Notes under the pieces: generated by a model
What the model was told of the DNA's origin: nothing
The model's database searches: none
The model's input: only the letters and a program-made list of their open reading frames with translations
Translations under genes and position numbers: made by a program
Shown: positions 18,221 through 25,810 of the stretch, one piece after another
How the letters are laid out: each line of letters starts with the position of its first letter
Position numbering within the stretch: the first letter of the stretch is position 1
Source: Achromobacter spanius
Lineage (GTDB): Bacteria; Pseudomonadota; Gammaproteobacteria; Burkholderiales; Burkholderiaceae_B
Length of the DNA: 64,000 bases
Assembly (NCBI RefSeq): GCF_003994415.1
Contig: NZ_CP034689.1
Coordinates: 4,216,001-4,280,000 of the forward strand
Direction of reading: 5' to 3'

Positions 18221-18799
18221 TTAACGCCGCGGCTGCCACGCGTGGTCGTCGGCCTGCCCCTGTTGCACCCGCCATTCCGTGCGGCGGATCTCGTAGCGCA
18301 CTTTCACATCGGCGCCCTTGCCCGCCGCTTCTCCCACATAGCGCATACCGATCTTTTCCAGCACGCGGCGCGACGCCGTGTTGGATTGAATCGCCACGGC
18401 GCACAACACATCGACCGGCAGCAACTTGAATCCCAGCGAGATCAGCGCCACTGAAATCTCCACGGCATAACCACGGCCCCAGCATTCCGGTTCAAACGCA
18501 TAGGCAAGCTCAATGGCGCCTTGCTCATCAGACACCGTGTACTTCAAACCGGCGCGTCCAACCACCGCGCCCATTTCCCGATCTTCCAGCACGTACATGC
18601 CGTAGCCGTGATCCATCCAATGGGCTTCGTTCTGCGCCAGGTACAGCCGGCTGGCCGCCGCGTCGCGCGTGCCGCCCATCGTGGCCATGACATCGGGGTT
18701 GGCGTGCATTCGCTCGATGAACGGCAGATGCGCTTGCCCCATGCGCTGCGCGCGCAGCCGAGGCGTCAGGAATACGTCAGGAAAACCAGCGGACGACAT
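18221..18799 (-). CDS. RimJ/RimL-type GNAT acetyltransferase
   Basis: A 192-residue GNAT of the RimL-like branch: LTPRLRAQRMGQAHLPFIERMHANPDV at the start, IELAYAFEPECWGRGYAVEISVALI as the acetyl-CoA loop, and IQSNTASRRVLEKIGMRYVGE near the end. This group acetylates N-terminal amines or small molecules; the substrate is not predictable. It is followed ten bases later by the PF09791 gene, so they probably share a transcript. Confidence 0.85.
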   Translation of the reverse strand: MSSAGFPDVFLTPRLRAQRMGQAHLPFIERMHANPDVMATMGGTRDAAASRLYLAQNEAHWMDHGYGMYVLEDREMGAVVGRAGLKYTVSDEQGAIELAYAFEPECWGRGYAVEISVALISLGFKLLPVDVLCAVAIQSNTASRRVLEKIGMRYVGEAAGKGADVKVRYEIRRTEWRVQQGQADDHAWQPRR

Positions 18800-18942
18800 G
18801 ACATTCTTAATATTGATGGGACGGCTCCATCATAGCGGCGCTTGGCCGCGCATGACATCCGCCGTCCCATCGTTGGTGAGTGCCTTGAACACCGCGCCGG
18901 TCAGGCGCGGATGTTGGCTCCGCCTGGGGGCACGCCGCCGCC

Positions 18943-20538
18943 TTACTGGGCCGGGCGCGCGCGTAACGCGTCGGGCTTGTCGGCTCGCAACGCGTCCAGA
19001 ATGCGCTTGCCCACGCGCCCATCTTGCGGCAGGCCACGGCGCTCTTGTTCCGCGCGCACGGCATCGCGGGTCTTGGCGCCGGGAATGCCGTCCGCCTCGC
19101 CCACGTCGTAGCCACGTCCGTAAAGCGCCTCTTGCAATTCTTTGATCTCGGCACGCGACAGCCCCGGGTCATCCGTCGGCCAGGCCGCGATGATGCCCGG
19201 ACGGCCCTGCAAGCGGTTCAGCAACAACGACACCGCCAAGCCGTAACGGCGCGACTGGTTGTAGTGCAGGATGGCGTCGAAGTTGCCCGTGGCCAGGAAG
19301 ACCGGCCCCTTGGCGCCGGTGGGGGCAAACAGATAGGCTTTTTCATCGTTGCCCGACGGCAGCTTCAAGACCGAACCGTCACCCTGCTTCAACCCGGCCT
19401 GCGCCCACTGCGCAATAGTTCGGCGGTCTTGCGAGCCCACGTATTCCGCGTCGGGCTCCGGCGGAATCGCGGCAGCCACGTCAGCGGGCACGCGCACTTC
19501 CACCACGGCGGGCAGGCCGTGCGTCCACTTGGCTCGGCGCTTGCGCAGGTGGTTGGCGGTGGAGGCCAGCGCATCGGGCAGCGAGTTGTAGAGGTCGATG
19601 CGGCCATCGCCATCGCCGTCTGCCGCCAGTTCATAGAAAGACGTCGGAATGAACTGCGTCATGCCGAACGCGCCGCTCCAGGAACCCACGAAGCTATCAG
19701 CCGGCACGGTCCCGTCGCGCAACAGGCGCACCGATGCATAGGCGTTCTTTTCCCACAAGGTCTTGTTCTCGGTGCAGGCGCGCGTCAGCCAGGCGTTCAG
19801 CACGTCGGTCTTGCCGATCTGGCGACCGTAGTTGGTTTCGATGCCGAAGATGGCGACCAGCGTCGCGGGGTCTACCTGGTATTGCTGGCTGATGGCGGAC
19901 AACTGCGGCCCCACCTTCTTCATCACGGCCAGGCCGTCGTTGACGCGCTCATCGTCAACGGTCTTGGCAATGTAGTCCCACCAGCTTTCACGCCCTTCCG
20001 GTTGGCCCTTGGCAGACGCCACCGTCGTGGGCAACAGCTTGGCATTGGCGGTGTACTTGTCCCAATCCGCCACGGTCAGGCCATTGGCGGTGGCGCCGTT
20101 GCGCAACTTGGCGATACACGCCTTGGTGTCCAGCTCGGTCGGGATGATGACGGTCGGGGCTGCGGGGGGTGCGGGGGGTGCGGCGGGTGCGGCGGTGGCA
20201 GCGGGTGCGGCAGCGGCGGCTGAGCCCGAAGGTGCGGTGGCGGGCGTTGCAGACCCCGCGGAAGGCGCAGTTGCCGTTGCCGGCGCGGCAACGGCGGGGG
20301 TAGCTGCCGGCGCACCGGATTTTGCCGCTTCCTGCGCGGCAACCACATCGTCAAAGCTGCGCTTAGGCGTCAAGGCCGGTTGCGGCTGTACCGGCGCGGG
20401 CGTTGTCTGCACGCGCGATCCCGTGGCGGACGCGGGCGATTGCGCCTGGGCTGCGGTTGCGGTCGCAGCCGCAATGCAAGCCGCAAGCACAACACGGGAA
20501 AGGGAATCGATTCGAGGGCGTGATGAACGCTGACGCAT
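18943..20538 (-). CDS. Lytic murein transglycosylase (MltB/SLT_2 type)
   Basis: A 531-residue exported enzyme that cleaves peptidoglycan glycan strands to 1,6-anhydro products. Order: signal peptide to about residue 32 (AQA); an Ala/Pro-rich low-complexity linker to about residue 135; a catalytic SLT_2 domain with the family's IFGIETNYGRQ (catalytic Glu) and SWSGAFGMTQFIPTSFYELAADGDGDGRIDLYNS; and a C-terminal peptidoglycan-binding domain (LSRAEIKELQEALYGRGYDVGEADGIPGAKT). It lacks a lipobox Cys, so it is soluble periplasmic. The linker is GC-extreme. Single gene, divergent from nothing close. Confidence 0.93.
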   Translation of the reverse strand: MRQRSSRPRIDSLSRVVLAACIAAATATAAQAQSPASATGSRVQTTPAPVQPQPALTPKRSFDDVVAAQEAAKSGAPAATPAVAAPATATAPSAGSATPATAPSGSAAAAAPAATAAPAAPPAPPAAPTVIIPTELDTKACIAKLRNGATANGLTVADWDKYTANAKLLPTTVASAKGQPEGRESWWDYIAKTVDDERVNDGLAVMKKVGPQLSAISQQYQVDPATLVAIFGIETNYGRQIGKTDVLNAWLTRACTENKTLWEKNAYASVRLLRDGTVPADSFVGSWSGAFGMTQFIPTSFYELAADGDGDGRIDLYNSLPDALASTANHLRKRRAKWTHGLPAVVEVRVPADVAAAIPPEPDAEYVGSQDRRTIAQWAQAGLKQGDGSVLKLPSGNDEKAYLFAPTGAKGPVFLATGNFDAILHYNQSRRYGLAVSLLLNRLQGRPGIIAAWPTDDPGLSRAEIKELQEALYGRGYDVGEADGIPGAKTRDAVRAEQERRGLPQDGRVGKRILDALRADKPDALRARPAQ

Positions 20539-20699
20539 GGTATTCCTGAATAATCGAAGTCAGCCAGGATCGTACCGCGACCGGCTGCCGAAATCGAACT
20601 CGCGGGCTCGAACCTGCAGCCGGTCGTAACGTTGCGCTACCGCTTCCTACCTAAGCAGGCGGGTCTGGTGGAAGACTCCGCCAGCGCGCTATGCCACGC

Positions 20700-21062
20700 C
20701 TATCGAACCGCCGCCTGCCCGCGCAGTTGCGCCAGGCGCTCGATGGAAGCCTCATGCCCCTGGGCGGCCGCCGTCTCGTACCAGCGCAACGCTTCTTTCA
20801 TATCCACCTGTTCCAGCATCAGGCCCTGCATGAACTGCGCCTCGGGGTTGCCGCGTTGCGCGTCGGCCAGCAAGGCTCGCAGGGCCTGGGCGTCTTCGCG
20901 TGGCGACTCGCCATAGACGTGCGCGTTGCTGCCCACCGGGTCTTCGATCAGCCCGCGCAGCGAAGGCGGTGTGTTGGCGAACTGATGGCGCCAGAACAAT
21001 GCCACAAGCAGCGTGAAAACAATCAGGAGCAAGGTCGAGATAAACAGGCTTTTACGTGTCAT
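20700..21062 (-). CDS. Membrane-anchored Sel1-repeat protein
   Basis: A 120-residue protein with one N-terminal membrane anchor (SLFISTLLLIVFTLLVALFW, residues 5-24) and a C-terminal Sel1-like repeat (GNPEAQFMQGLMLEQVDMKEALRWYETAAAQGHEASIERLAQL). Such repeats mediate protein contacts in the periplasm. It is followed after about 160 bp by the lytic transglycosylase on the same strand. The partner is unknown. Confidence 0.75.
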   Translation of the reverse strand: MTRKSLFISTLLLIVFTLLVALFWRHQFANTPPSLRGLIEDPVGSNAHVYGESPREDAQALRALLADAQRGNPEAQFMQGLMLEQVDMKEALRWYETAAAQGHEASIERLAQLRGQAAVR

Positions 21063-21118
21063 GAGTCAGAAGCTAATCGGCAAGCCGCCGCCGCGGCGTC
21101 ACCTGGTAAAAAAAAATA

Positions 21119-21838
21119 TCAGCGGCCAACCGGTGCGAACCAGTACTGCGACACGCTGCTCTCGTTGGAATACCACGGCAACATTCCGATGCTGTCCGAC
21201 TCGCGTTGCACGGTTACGAGCAAGCCGCCGGCTTGCGGACGGAATATTGCCACGTGGCGCCTGACGCCCATCGATTCATGCTGACGCCAGTCGTGCCGCA
21301 CGCTGACCCACAGCCGGCCTTGCGTGCAGCCCGTATAGCGGCGAATGTCGTCGGGCAGATAGAAGCCGCCCTCGCCGGACTTGGCCGCCGGATCCTCGCC
21401 GCCATCCAGCATGGGCAAACGCGCCGCTGAGCGTGCGCCCTGCCCGTCCAGGGCCAACACGTTCCACCCCTTGCCGTCGGGCGACAACGACACCGTCGCG
21501 GCGGGCGTCGAGCGCCATTCCGGCAGGAGCGTGTCACGCATGCCGGGCAGCGCCAAGGGATACAGGAAAAAAGTACGCAGGTCTTTCAGGGAGTGGGATG
21601 GCTCGCCCGACCGCAGTTCACCCTGGGCGCGGTAGGTACCGCCCAAGTCCGGGCATTGCGCCGGGTCCGAATGCAGGACCACCGGCGTCACGCTCTTGAA
21701 AGACGGCCACTTCACCGACACCTCATCCACGCGGGAAACGCCGCAGCCGCTTAGTGCAAGCGCCATCAGCCCGGCCCCCGCATACTGGGCAAGCCGCCGC
21801 GCGCGGGGTGTGGAAATAGTCGATAGGGATGGATGCAT
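21119..21838 (-). CDS. Hypothetical lipoprotein
   Basis: A 239-residue lipoprotein: an N-terminal basic stretch, a hydrophobic segment and a lipobox LALSGCG (Cys near residue 31). The mature domain has beta-rich sequence with conserved-looking PDLGGTYRAQGE and GFYLPDDIRRYTGCTQGRLWVSVRHDW blocks. I do not recognise the family; similar lipoproteins occur in Achromobacter and Bordetella. ATG 21838 is chosen because AAAGG precedes it; an upstream start is open but lacks a ribosome site. Stop to the Sel1 gene is 56 bp. Confidence 0.65.
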   Translation of the reverse strand: MHPSLSTISTPRARRLAQYAGAGLMALALSGCGVSRVDEVSVKWPSFKSVTPVVLHSDPAQCPDLGGTYRAQGELRSGEPSHSLKDLRTFFLYPLALPGMRDTLLPEWRSTPAATVSLSPDGKGWNVLALDGQGARSAARLPMLDGGEDPAAKSGEGGFYLPDDIRRYTGCTQGRLWVSVRHDWRQHESMGVRRHVAIFRPQAGGLLVTVQRESDSIGMLPWYSNESSVSQYWFAPVGR

Positions 21839-21996
21839 GTTGTGCCTTTCTTGCCGCCGCACACGCGGTCAACGCAGGGAGCGGCGCGATGGGTTCGAGG
21901 CCTCGCTTGGCGACGAACTATATCTGAATCCCACACCGCCGTTGCCAAGCGTTGCGCGGCAGAGAATAATCGGCACATCGCCATTGGCCGCTTCCC

Positions 21997-22932
21997 ATGA
22001 CACCGTTCCGAGGCAAACTCCGCATCCGGCACCTGGAAATCGTGCTGACCGTCTCTGAATTGGGCAACCTGTCCAAAGCGGCGGCGCAGTTGCACAGCAC
22101 GCAATCGGGCTTGTCGCGCGCCATCGCCGAGATTGAAGAACTGGTGGGTGCGCGCCTGTTCGAGCGCACCGCCAAGGGCACGACCTGCACGCCGCTGGGC
22201 GACGCCATGTGCCGCCATGCCCGCCTGCTGCTAACCGACTTCCGCAAGGCCGAGATCGATCTGGCCGCCGTGTCGCGCGGCGACGAAGGCAGCCTGACGG
22301 TCGGCTGCTTTTCCATGTTCGCGGGCTGGCCGGTGGCTGAAGCCGCGCGTTCGTTCCGCCTGGCCTATCCCCGCATCACGCTTACCATCGAGATCGGCAC
22401 ACACGAGCGCTTGATCGAAGACCTGGACGCCGGTGCGGTAGACGTGCTGATCAGCCGTTTTTCGTCCACGGTCAACCCGCAGGTGTACCGGTCCACCACG
22501 TTGCTGGAAGACCCCGTCGTGCTGGGCTGCGCCCTGGATCACCCTTTGGCGAGGCTACCGAACACCACGCTGGCCGACTATGTGGCTTACCCCTGGATTA
22601 CCGCGTTGCCCGGCAGCCGCATCCGTGGCGAACTGGAAATGTCGCTGCGCCAGGCCGGTTTGGCAATTCCGGATATGATCGGCGCCCTGTCCCTGGAGTT
22701 CGGCCGCGAGATGTTGCTGGACGGGCACTACCTGTGGATGCTGCCCGGCAGCGTGGCCGCCGTCCGCCAAGCGCGCGGCGAACTCATCGTGCTGCCCGCG
22801 CGCCCCGCCATCAAAAAATCGCCCTTGGCCGCGATATGGCGGCGCGACCGCCCCAGCACCCGCCAGGCGCGCGCCTTTGCGGCGCACCTGGAGCAAGCCA
22901 TCCAGGCGGATCAGACCGCGCTGGCCGCGTAA
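21997..22932 (+). CDS. LysR family transcriptional regulator
   Basis: A 311-residue LysR protein. The N-terminal helix-turn-helix is LRIRHLEIVLTVSELGNLSKAAAQLHSTQSGLSRAIAEIEELVGARLFER. The effector domain has EGSLTVGCFSM and the usual two-lobe pattern. It belongs to the GbpR/PcaQ-like branch judging by LRIRHLE and ARLFERTAKG. The adenine deaminase gene follows 76 bp later on the same strand and could be a target, but LysR regulators more often control a divergent gene, here the lipoprotein at 21838. Confidence 0.9.
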   Translation: MTPFRGKLRIRHLEIVLTVSELGNLSKAAAQLHSTQSGLSRAIAEIEELVGARLFERTAKGTTCTPLGDAMCRHARLLLTDFRKAEIDLAAVSRGDEGSLTVGCFSMFAGWPVAEAARSFRLAYPRITLTIEIGTHERLIEDLDAGAVDVLISRFSSTVNPQVYRSTTLLEDPVVLGCALDHPLARLPNTTLADYVAYPWITALPGSRIRGELEMSLRQAGLAIPDMIGALSLEFGREMLLDGHYLWMLPGSVAAVRQARGELIVLPARPAIKKSPLAAIWRRDRPSTRQARAFAAHLEQAIQADQTALAA

Positions 22933-23008
22933 AGCACACGCTTAACCTCCGCGCTGAAGCCCCAGCGCTTAATCCTCATTGATCACGCCCCTTTTTATCG
23001 GAGCACCC

Positions 23009-23959
23009 ATGTACGACTGGCTCAACGCATTGCCCAAGGCCGAACTGCACCTGCATCTGGAGGGCTCGTTGGAACCCGAGCTGCTGTTCAAACTGGCGCA
23101 ACGCAACGACGTTGCGCTGCCCTGGCCCGACATCGATGCCCTGCGCGGCGCCTACAACTACGGCAACCTTCAGGAATTCCTGGACCTGTACTACATGGGC
23201 GCCAACGTCTTGCGCACCGAACAGGACTTCTACGACCTGACCTGGGCCTATCTTTTGAAGTGCCGCGAACAGAACGTGGTGCACACCGAACCCTTCTTCG
23301 ACCCGCAGACGCATACCGATCGCGGCATCCCCTTCGCCGTCGTGCTGGAGGGCATCAGCCGGGCACTGGAAGACGGGCGCAAGCAACTGGGCGTATCCAG
23401 CGGGTTGATCCTGAGCTTTCTGCGTCACCTGCCCGAAGAACAGGCGATGCGCACCCTGGACGAAGCCCTGCCCTATCGCGACGCCTTTGTCGCCGTCGGC
23501 CTGGACAGCAGCGAAATGGGCTTTCCGCCGCGTCTGTTCCAGCGCGTCTTCGACCGCGCCCGCGCCGAAGGCCTGCCCGCCGTGGCGCACGCGGGCGAGG
23601 AAGGCCCGCCCGAATACATCTGGGAAGCACTGGACCTGCTGAAGGTGCTGCGCGTGGACCACGGCGTGCGCGCCGCCGAAGACCCGAACCTGATCGCGCG
23701 CCTGATCGACGAACAGATCCCCCTGACCGTCTGTCCGCTATCCAACACGCGGCTGCGCGTGTTCGAACACATGCGCGATCACAACATCCTGAAGCTGTTG
23801 GACGCGGGCGTGAAAGTCACCGTGAATTCCGACGACCCGGCCTACTTTGGCGGCTATGTAAACGAGAACTTCCATGCGTTGTATGAGCATCTGGGCATGA
23901 CGCAGGAACAGGCCAAGGCGCTGGCGGACAATAGCTTGGACGCGCGGATCGTGAAGTAA
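23009..23959 (+). CDS. Adenine deaminase (adenosine-deaminase fold)
   Basis: A 316-residue metal-dependent hydrolase that deaminates adenine to hypoxanthine and ammonia in purine salvage. MYDWLNALPKAELHLHLEGSLEPELLF carries the HxH metal motif (His 14, 16). AVAHAGEEGPPEYIWEALDLLK supplies the third His and the catalytic Glu region, RVDHGVRA the next, and VTVNSDDPAYFGGYVNENF the Asp pair. The overall match is to the Pseudomonas PA0148 adenine deaminase group rather than true adenosine deaminases. ATG 23009 is chosen because GGAG lies six bases upstream; an in-frame extension to 22979 lacks a ribosome site. Confidence 0.9.
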   Translation: MYDWLNALPKAELHLHLEGSLEPELLFKLAQRNDVALPWPDIDALRGAYNYGNLQEFLDLYYMGANVLRTEQDFYDLTWAYLLKCREQNVVHTEPFFDPQTHTDRGIPFAVVLEGISRALEDGRKQLGVSSGLILSFLRHLPEEQAMRTLDEALPYRDAFVAVGLDSSEMGFPPRLFQRVFDRARAEGLPAVAHAGEEGPPEYIWEALDLLKVLRVDHGVRAAEDPNLIARLIDEQIPLTVCPLSNTRLRVFEHMRDHNILKLLDAGVKVTVNSDDPAYFGGYVNENFHALYEHLGMTQEQAKALADNSLDARIVK

Positions 23960-24005
23960 GGAGGTGGGGGTGCGGTGGAGGTCAGGTTGACGCCTTACAC
24001 CACCC

Positions 24006-24456
24006 ATCACGGCGCACTCCGAGATTCGGCATCCATCGCCTCTGGCCATTCAACCCTTGGCGCCCAACGCAGCGCCAGGTTGTATGCCGGCACGTCATTC
24101 GCGTCACGCGGTTCGATGTCGCACGTTGGCAAGGCTTCCGGGCCTTGCTGCATGTAGGTGCAGACGTAGGCCCAGAGATTGTCCAGGTCTTGGTTGTAGG
24201 TGCTGAGGTGGAAACGTTCGATGACGTCGTTGGTGCCGGGTTTGACGATGGCGAGTGATACGCCCCACTTGATGATCAGGCTTCCACTGGATGAGGCGCC
24301 CCATTGTTCCCAGACTTCGGCTCGAACGTCGTCCCAGTCGTAGCTGGCGGTAGTGACGTACCAGCGTGAGAAGGGTTTCCACCAAACCATGTGGAAACCG
24401 TAGACGTAGATTTTTCGGCGGGCGCGGTTGAAGCGGATGGGGAGGTCTCGGGGTTG
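24006..24456. repeat. 451-bp direct repeat, copy B
   Basis: Near-identical to 25009-25459 at a 1003-bp offset. It covers the 3' half of both DUF6708 genes and a few bases after the stop. Identity falls abruptly at the 5' edge, where the transmembrane coding begins. Confidence 0.85.
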
Positions 24457-24807
24457 CGCGACGTCTGTCCGGTACATAAGCGCGCTGGTCCAGGCGCATA
24501 GCGCCATCATGAACAGCCCAGAAAACACCAAAAAAAAATGAGATGAACTAAAACTCGCACGGTCGGCGAACAGCACACTCAAAACGATGCCAGGAGCTTC
24601 AATGACGGCGCAATAGCCGATGAAGGCGGCAACAAAGAGCAAAATTCCGCGTATGGAGGAAGAGCGTCTGGACAGTTCCAAGTAGATGTCGTCAATGTGA
24701 TTCGGCCCATCCTCTTTTACGTTTGGCGTCACAAGGGGAGTTTCATTCGGCCCCGGCAAGTCGCGCTGCCATCCTGGACACGAAGGAACGAGTTTGGACC
24801 GCGCCAT
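24007..24807 (-). CDS. DUF6708 membrane protein, putative T6SS immunity (copy 2)
   Basis: A 266-residue protein with two hydrophobic segments (about residues 53-78 and 88-112) and a soluble C-terminal half containing PIRFNRARRKIYVYGFHMVWWKPFSRWY, the DUF6708 signature. It begins MARSKLVPSCPGWQRDLPGPNE, and its start ATG overlaps the TGA of the orphan effector tail upstream (TGATG). Its last 150 residues are almost identical to the copy at 25010, while the membrane portion differs strongly. Known T6SS pore-effector immunities are membrane proteins, so a role in neutralising a related effector is inferred. Confidence 0.7.
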   Translation of the reverse strand: MARSKLVPSCPGWQRDLPGPNETPLVTPNVKEDGPNHIDDIYLELSRRSSSIRGILLFVAAFIGYCAVIEAPGIVLSVLFADRASFSSSHFFLVFSGLFMMALCAWTSALMYRTDVAQPRDLPIRFNRARRKIYVYGFHMVWWKPFSRWYVTTASYDWDDVRAEVWEQWGASSSGSLIIKWGVSLAIVKPGTNDVIERFHLSTYNQDLDNLWAYVCTYMQQGPEALPTCDIEPRDANDVPAYNLALRWAPRVEWPEAMDAESRSAP

Positions 24808-25009
24808 CACGCCACCTCCGTCATTGTGACGCTGGCATATCCGGCAAGATCGTCCTTGTCACACCAATAGATGTCGGTCACCACAAGCGAACCGACGACG
24901 TCCATAGGCCCTGGCACAAGCGTTGGACGGTGATCAATCCACGCGCGTCCCGAAATACGCCTGCGGCGAGAATCTATCAGCACTGTTGGAACACGCTCGA
25001 TACATCCCA
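24807..25009 (-). pseudogene. Orphan effector C-terminal tail
   Basis: An open frame with no start of its own ends IYWCDKDDLAGYASVTMTEVA. The full-length effector upstream ends IYWCDKDDLAAFASVTMTEEA, so this is the 3' end of a second, related effector. The preceding 45 residues (SGRAWIDHRPTLVPGPMDVV and neighbours) differ from the full-length protein's tail. It lies between the two DUF6708 genes and is joined to the second by TGATG. This is the orphan-module layout seen when an effector/immunity pair is displaced by recombination. Confidence 0.75.
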
Positions 25010-25459
25010 TCACGGCGCACTCCGAGATTCGGCATCCATCGCCTCTGGCCATTCAACCCTTGGCGCCCAACGCAGCGCCAGGTTGTATGCCGGCACGTCG
25101 TTCGCGTCACGCGGTTCGATGTCGCACGCTGGCAAGGCTTCCGGGCCTTGCTGCATGTAGGTGCAGACGTAGGCCCAGAGATTGTCCAGGTCTTGGTTGT
25201 AGGTGCTGAGGTGGAAACGTTCGAGGACTTCGTTCGTGCCGGGTTTGACGATGGCGAGTGATACGCCCCACTTGATGATCAGGCTGCCACTAGATGACGC
25301 GCCCCATTGTTCCCAGACTTCGGCTCGAACGTCGTCCCAGTCGTAGCTGGCGGTAGTGACGTACCAGCGTGAGAAGGGCTTCCACCAGACCATATGGAAT
25401 CCGTAGACGTAGATTTTTCGGCGGGCGCGGTTGAAGCGGATGGGGAGGTCGCGGGGTTG
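25009..25459. repeat. 451-bp direct repeat, copy A
   Basis: Partner of the repeat at 24006-24456. It is the probable substrate for recombination that deletes or gains an immunity/tail module of about 1 kb. Confidence 0.85.
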
Positions 25460-25810
25460 AGTTATATCGGTCCGATATATAAGTACGGTGATCCATGTGC
25501 ATAAGGCCATGGCCAAGAGCGCAGACGCCAGGATAAAAAGATCAATAGATTTGAAACTCGATAGTCCATCGAACAACTCGCTGAAAATCATGCGGGGCAT
25601 TTCAATAAAGGCCCCGTAGCCGGTGAACGGGATAGCAAATAACAAGGCTCCGCGAATGCTAGACGAGCGCCTGGAGAGTTCCAAGTATGTGTTATCAACG
25701 TGGTTCGGCGCACTCTCTTTCAGACTTGGCATCACAGTGTGCATTTCATTAGGACCTGGCAAATCGCGCTGCCATCCAGCGCACTGCGGAGTGAGGTGAG
25801 ATCGCGCCAT
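25010..25810 (-). CDS. DUF6708 membrane protein, putative T6SS immunity (copy 1)
   Basis: A 266-residue paralogue of the protein encoded at 24007. It starts MARSHLTPQCAGWQRDLPGPNE and shares the SRRSSSIRG segment and the whole C-terminal DUF6708 half. Two membrane segments (around GALLFAIPFTGYGAFIEM and LFILASALLAMALCTWITVL) differ from copy 2. Its ATG shares one base with the stop of the full-length effector (TAATG), which implies coupled translation and is typical of effector/immunity pairs. An upstream in-frame Met is open but lies inside the effector gene. It presumably protects the cell from the adjacent effector. Confidence 0.75.
   Translation of the reverse strand: MARSHLTPQCAGWQRDLPGPNEMHTVMPSLKESAPNHVDNTYLELSRRSSSIRGALLFAIPFTGYGAFIEMPRMIFSELFDGLSSFKSIDLFILASALLAMALCTWITVLIYRTDITQPRDLPIRFNRARRKIYVYGFHMVWWKPFSRWYVTTASYDWDDVRAEVWEQWGASSSGSLIIKWGVSLAIVKPGTNEVLERFHLSTYNQDLDNLWAYVCTYMQQGPEALPACDIEPRDANDVPAYNLALRWAPRVEWPEAMDAESRSAP

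Noticed and set aside
20580..20660. tRNA-like sequence (GGTTCGAGCC motif) before the lytic transglycosylase
   Set aside because: The T-arm stem does not pair and no acceptor or anticodon arm could be built.
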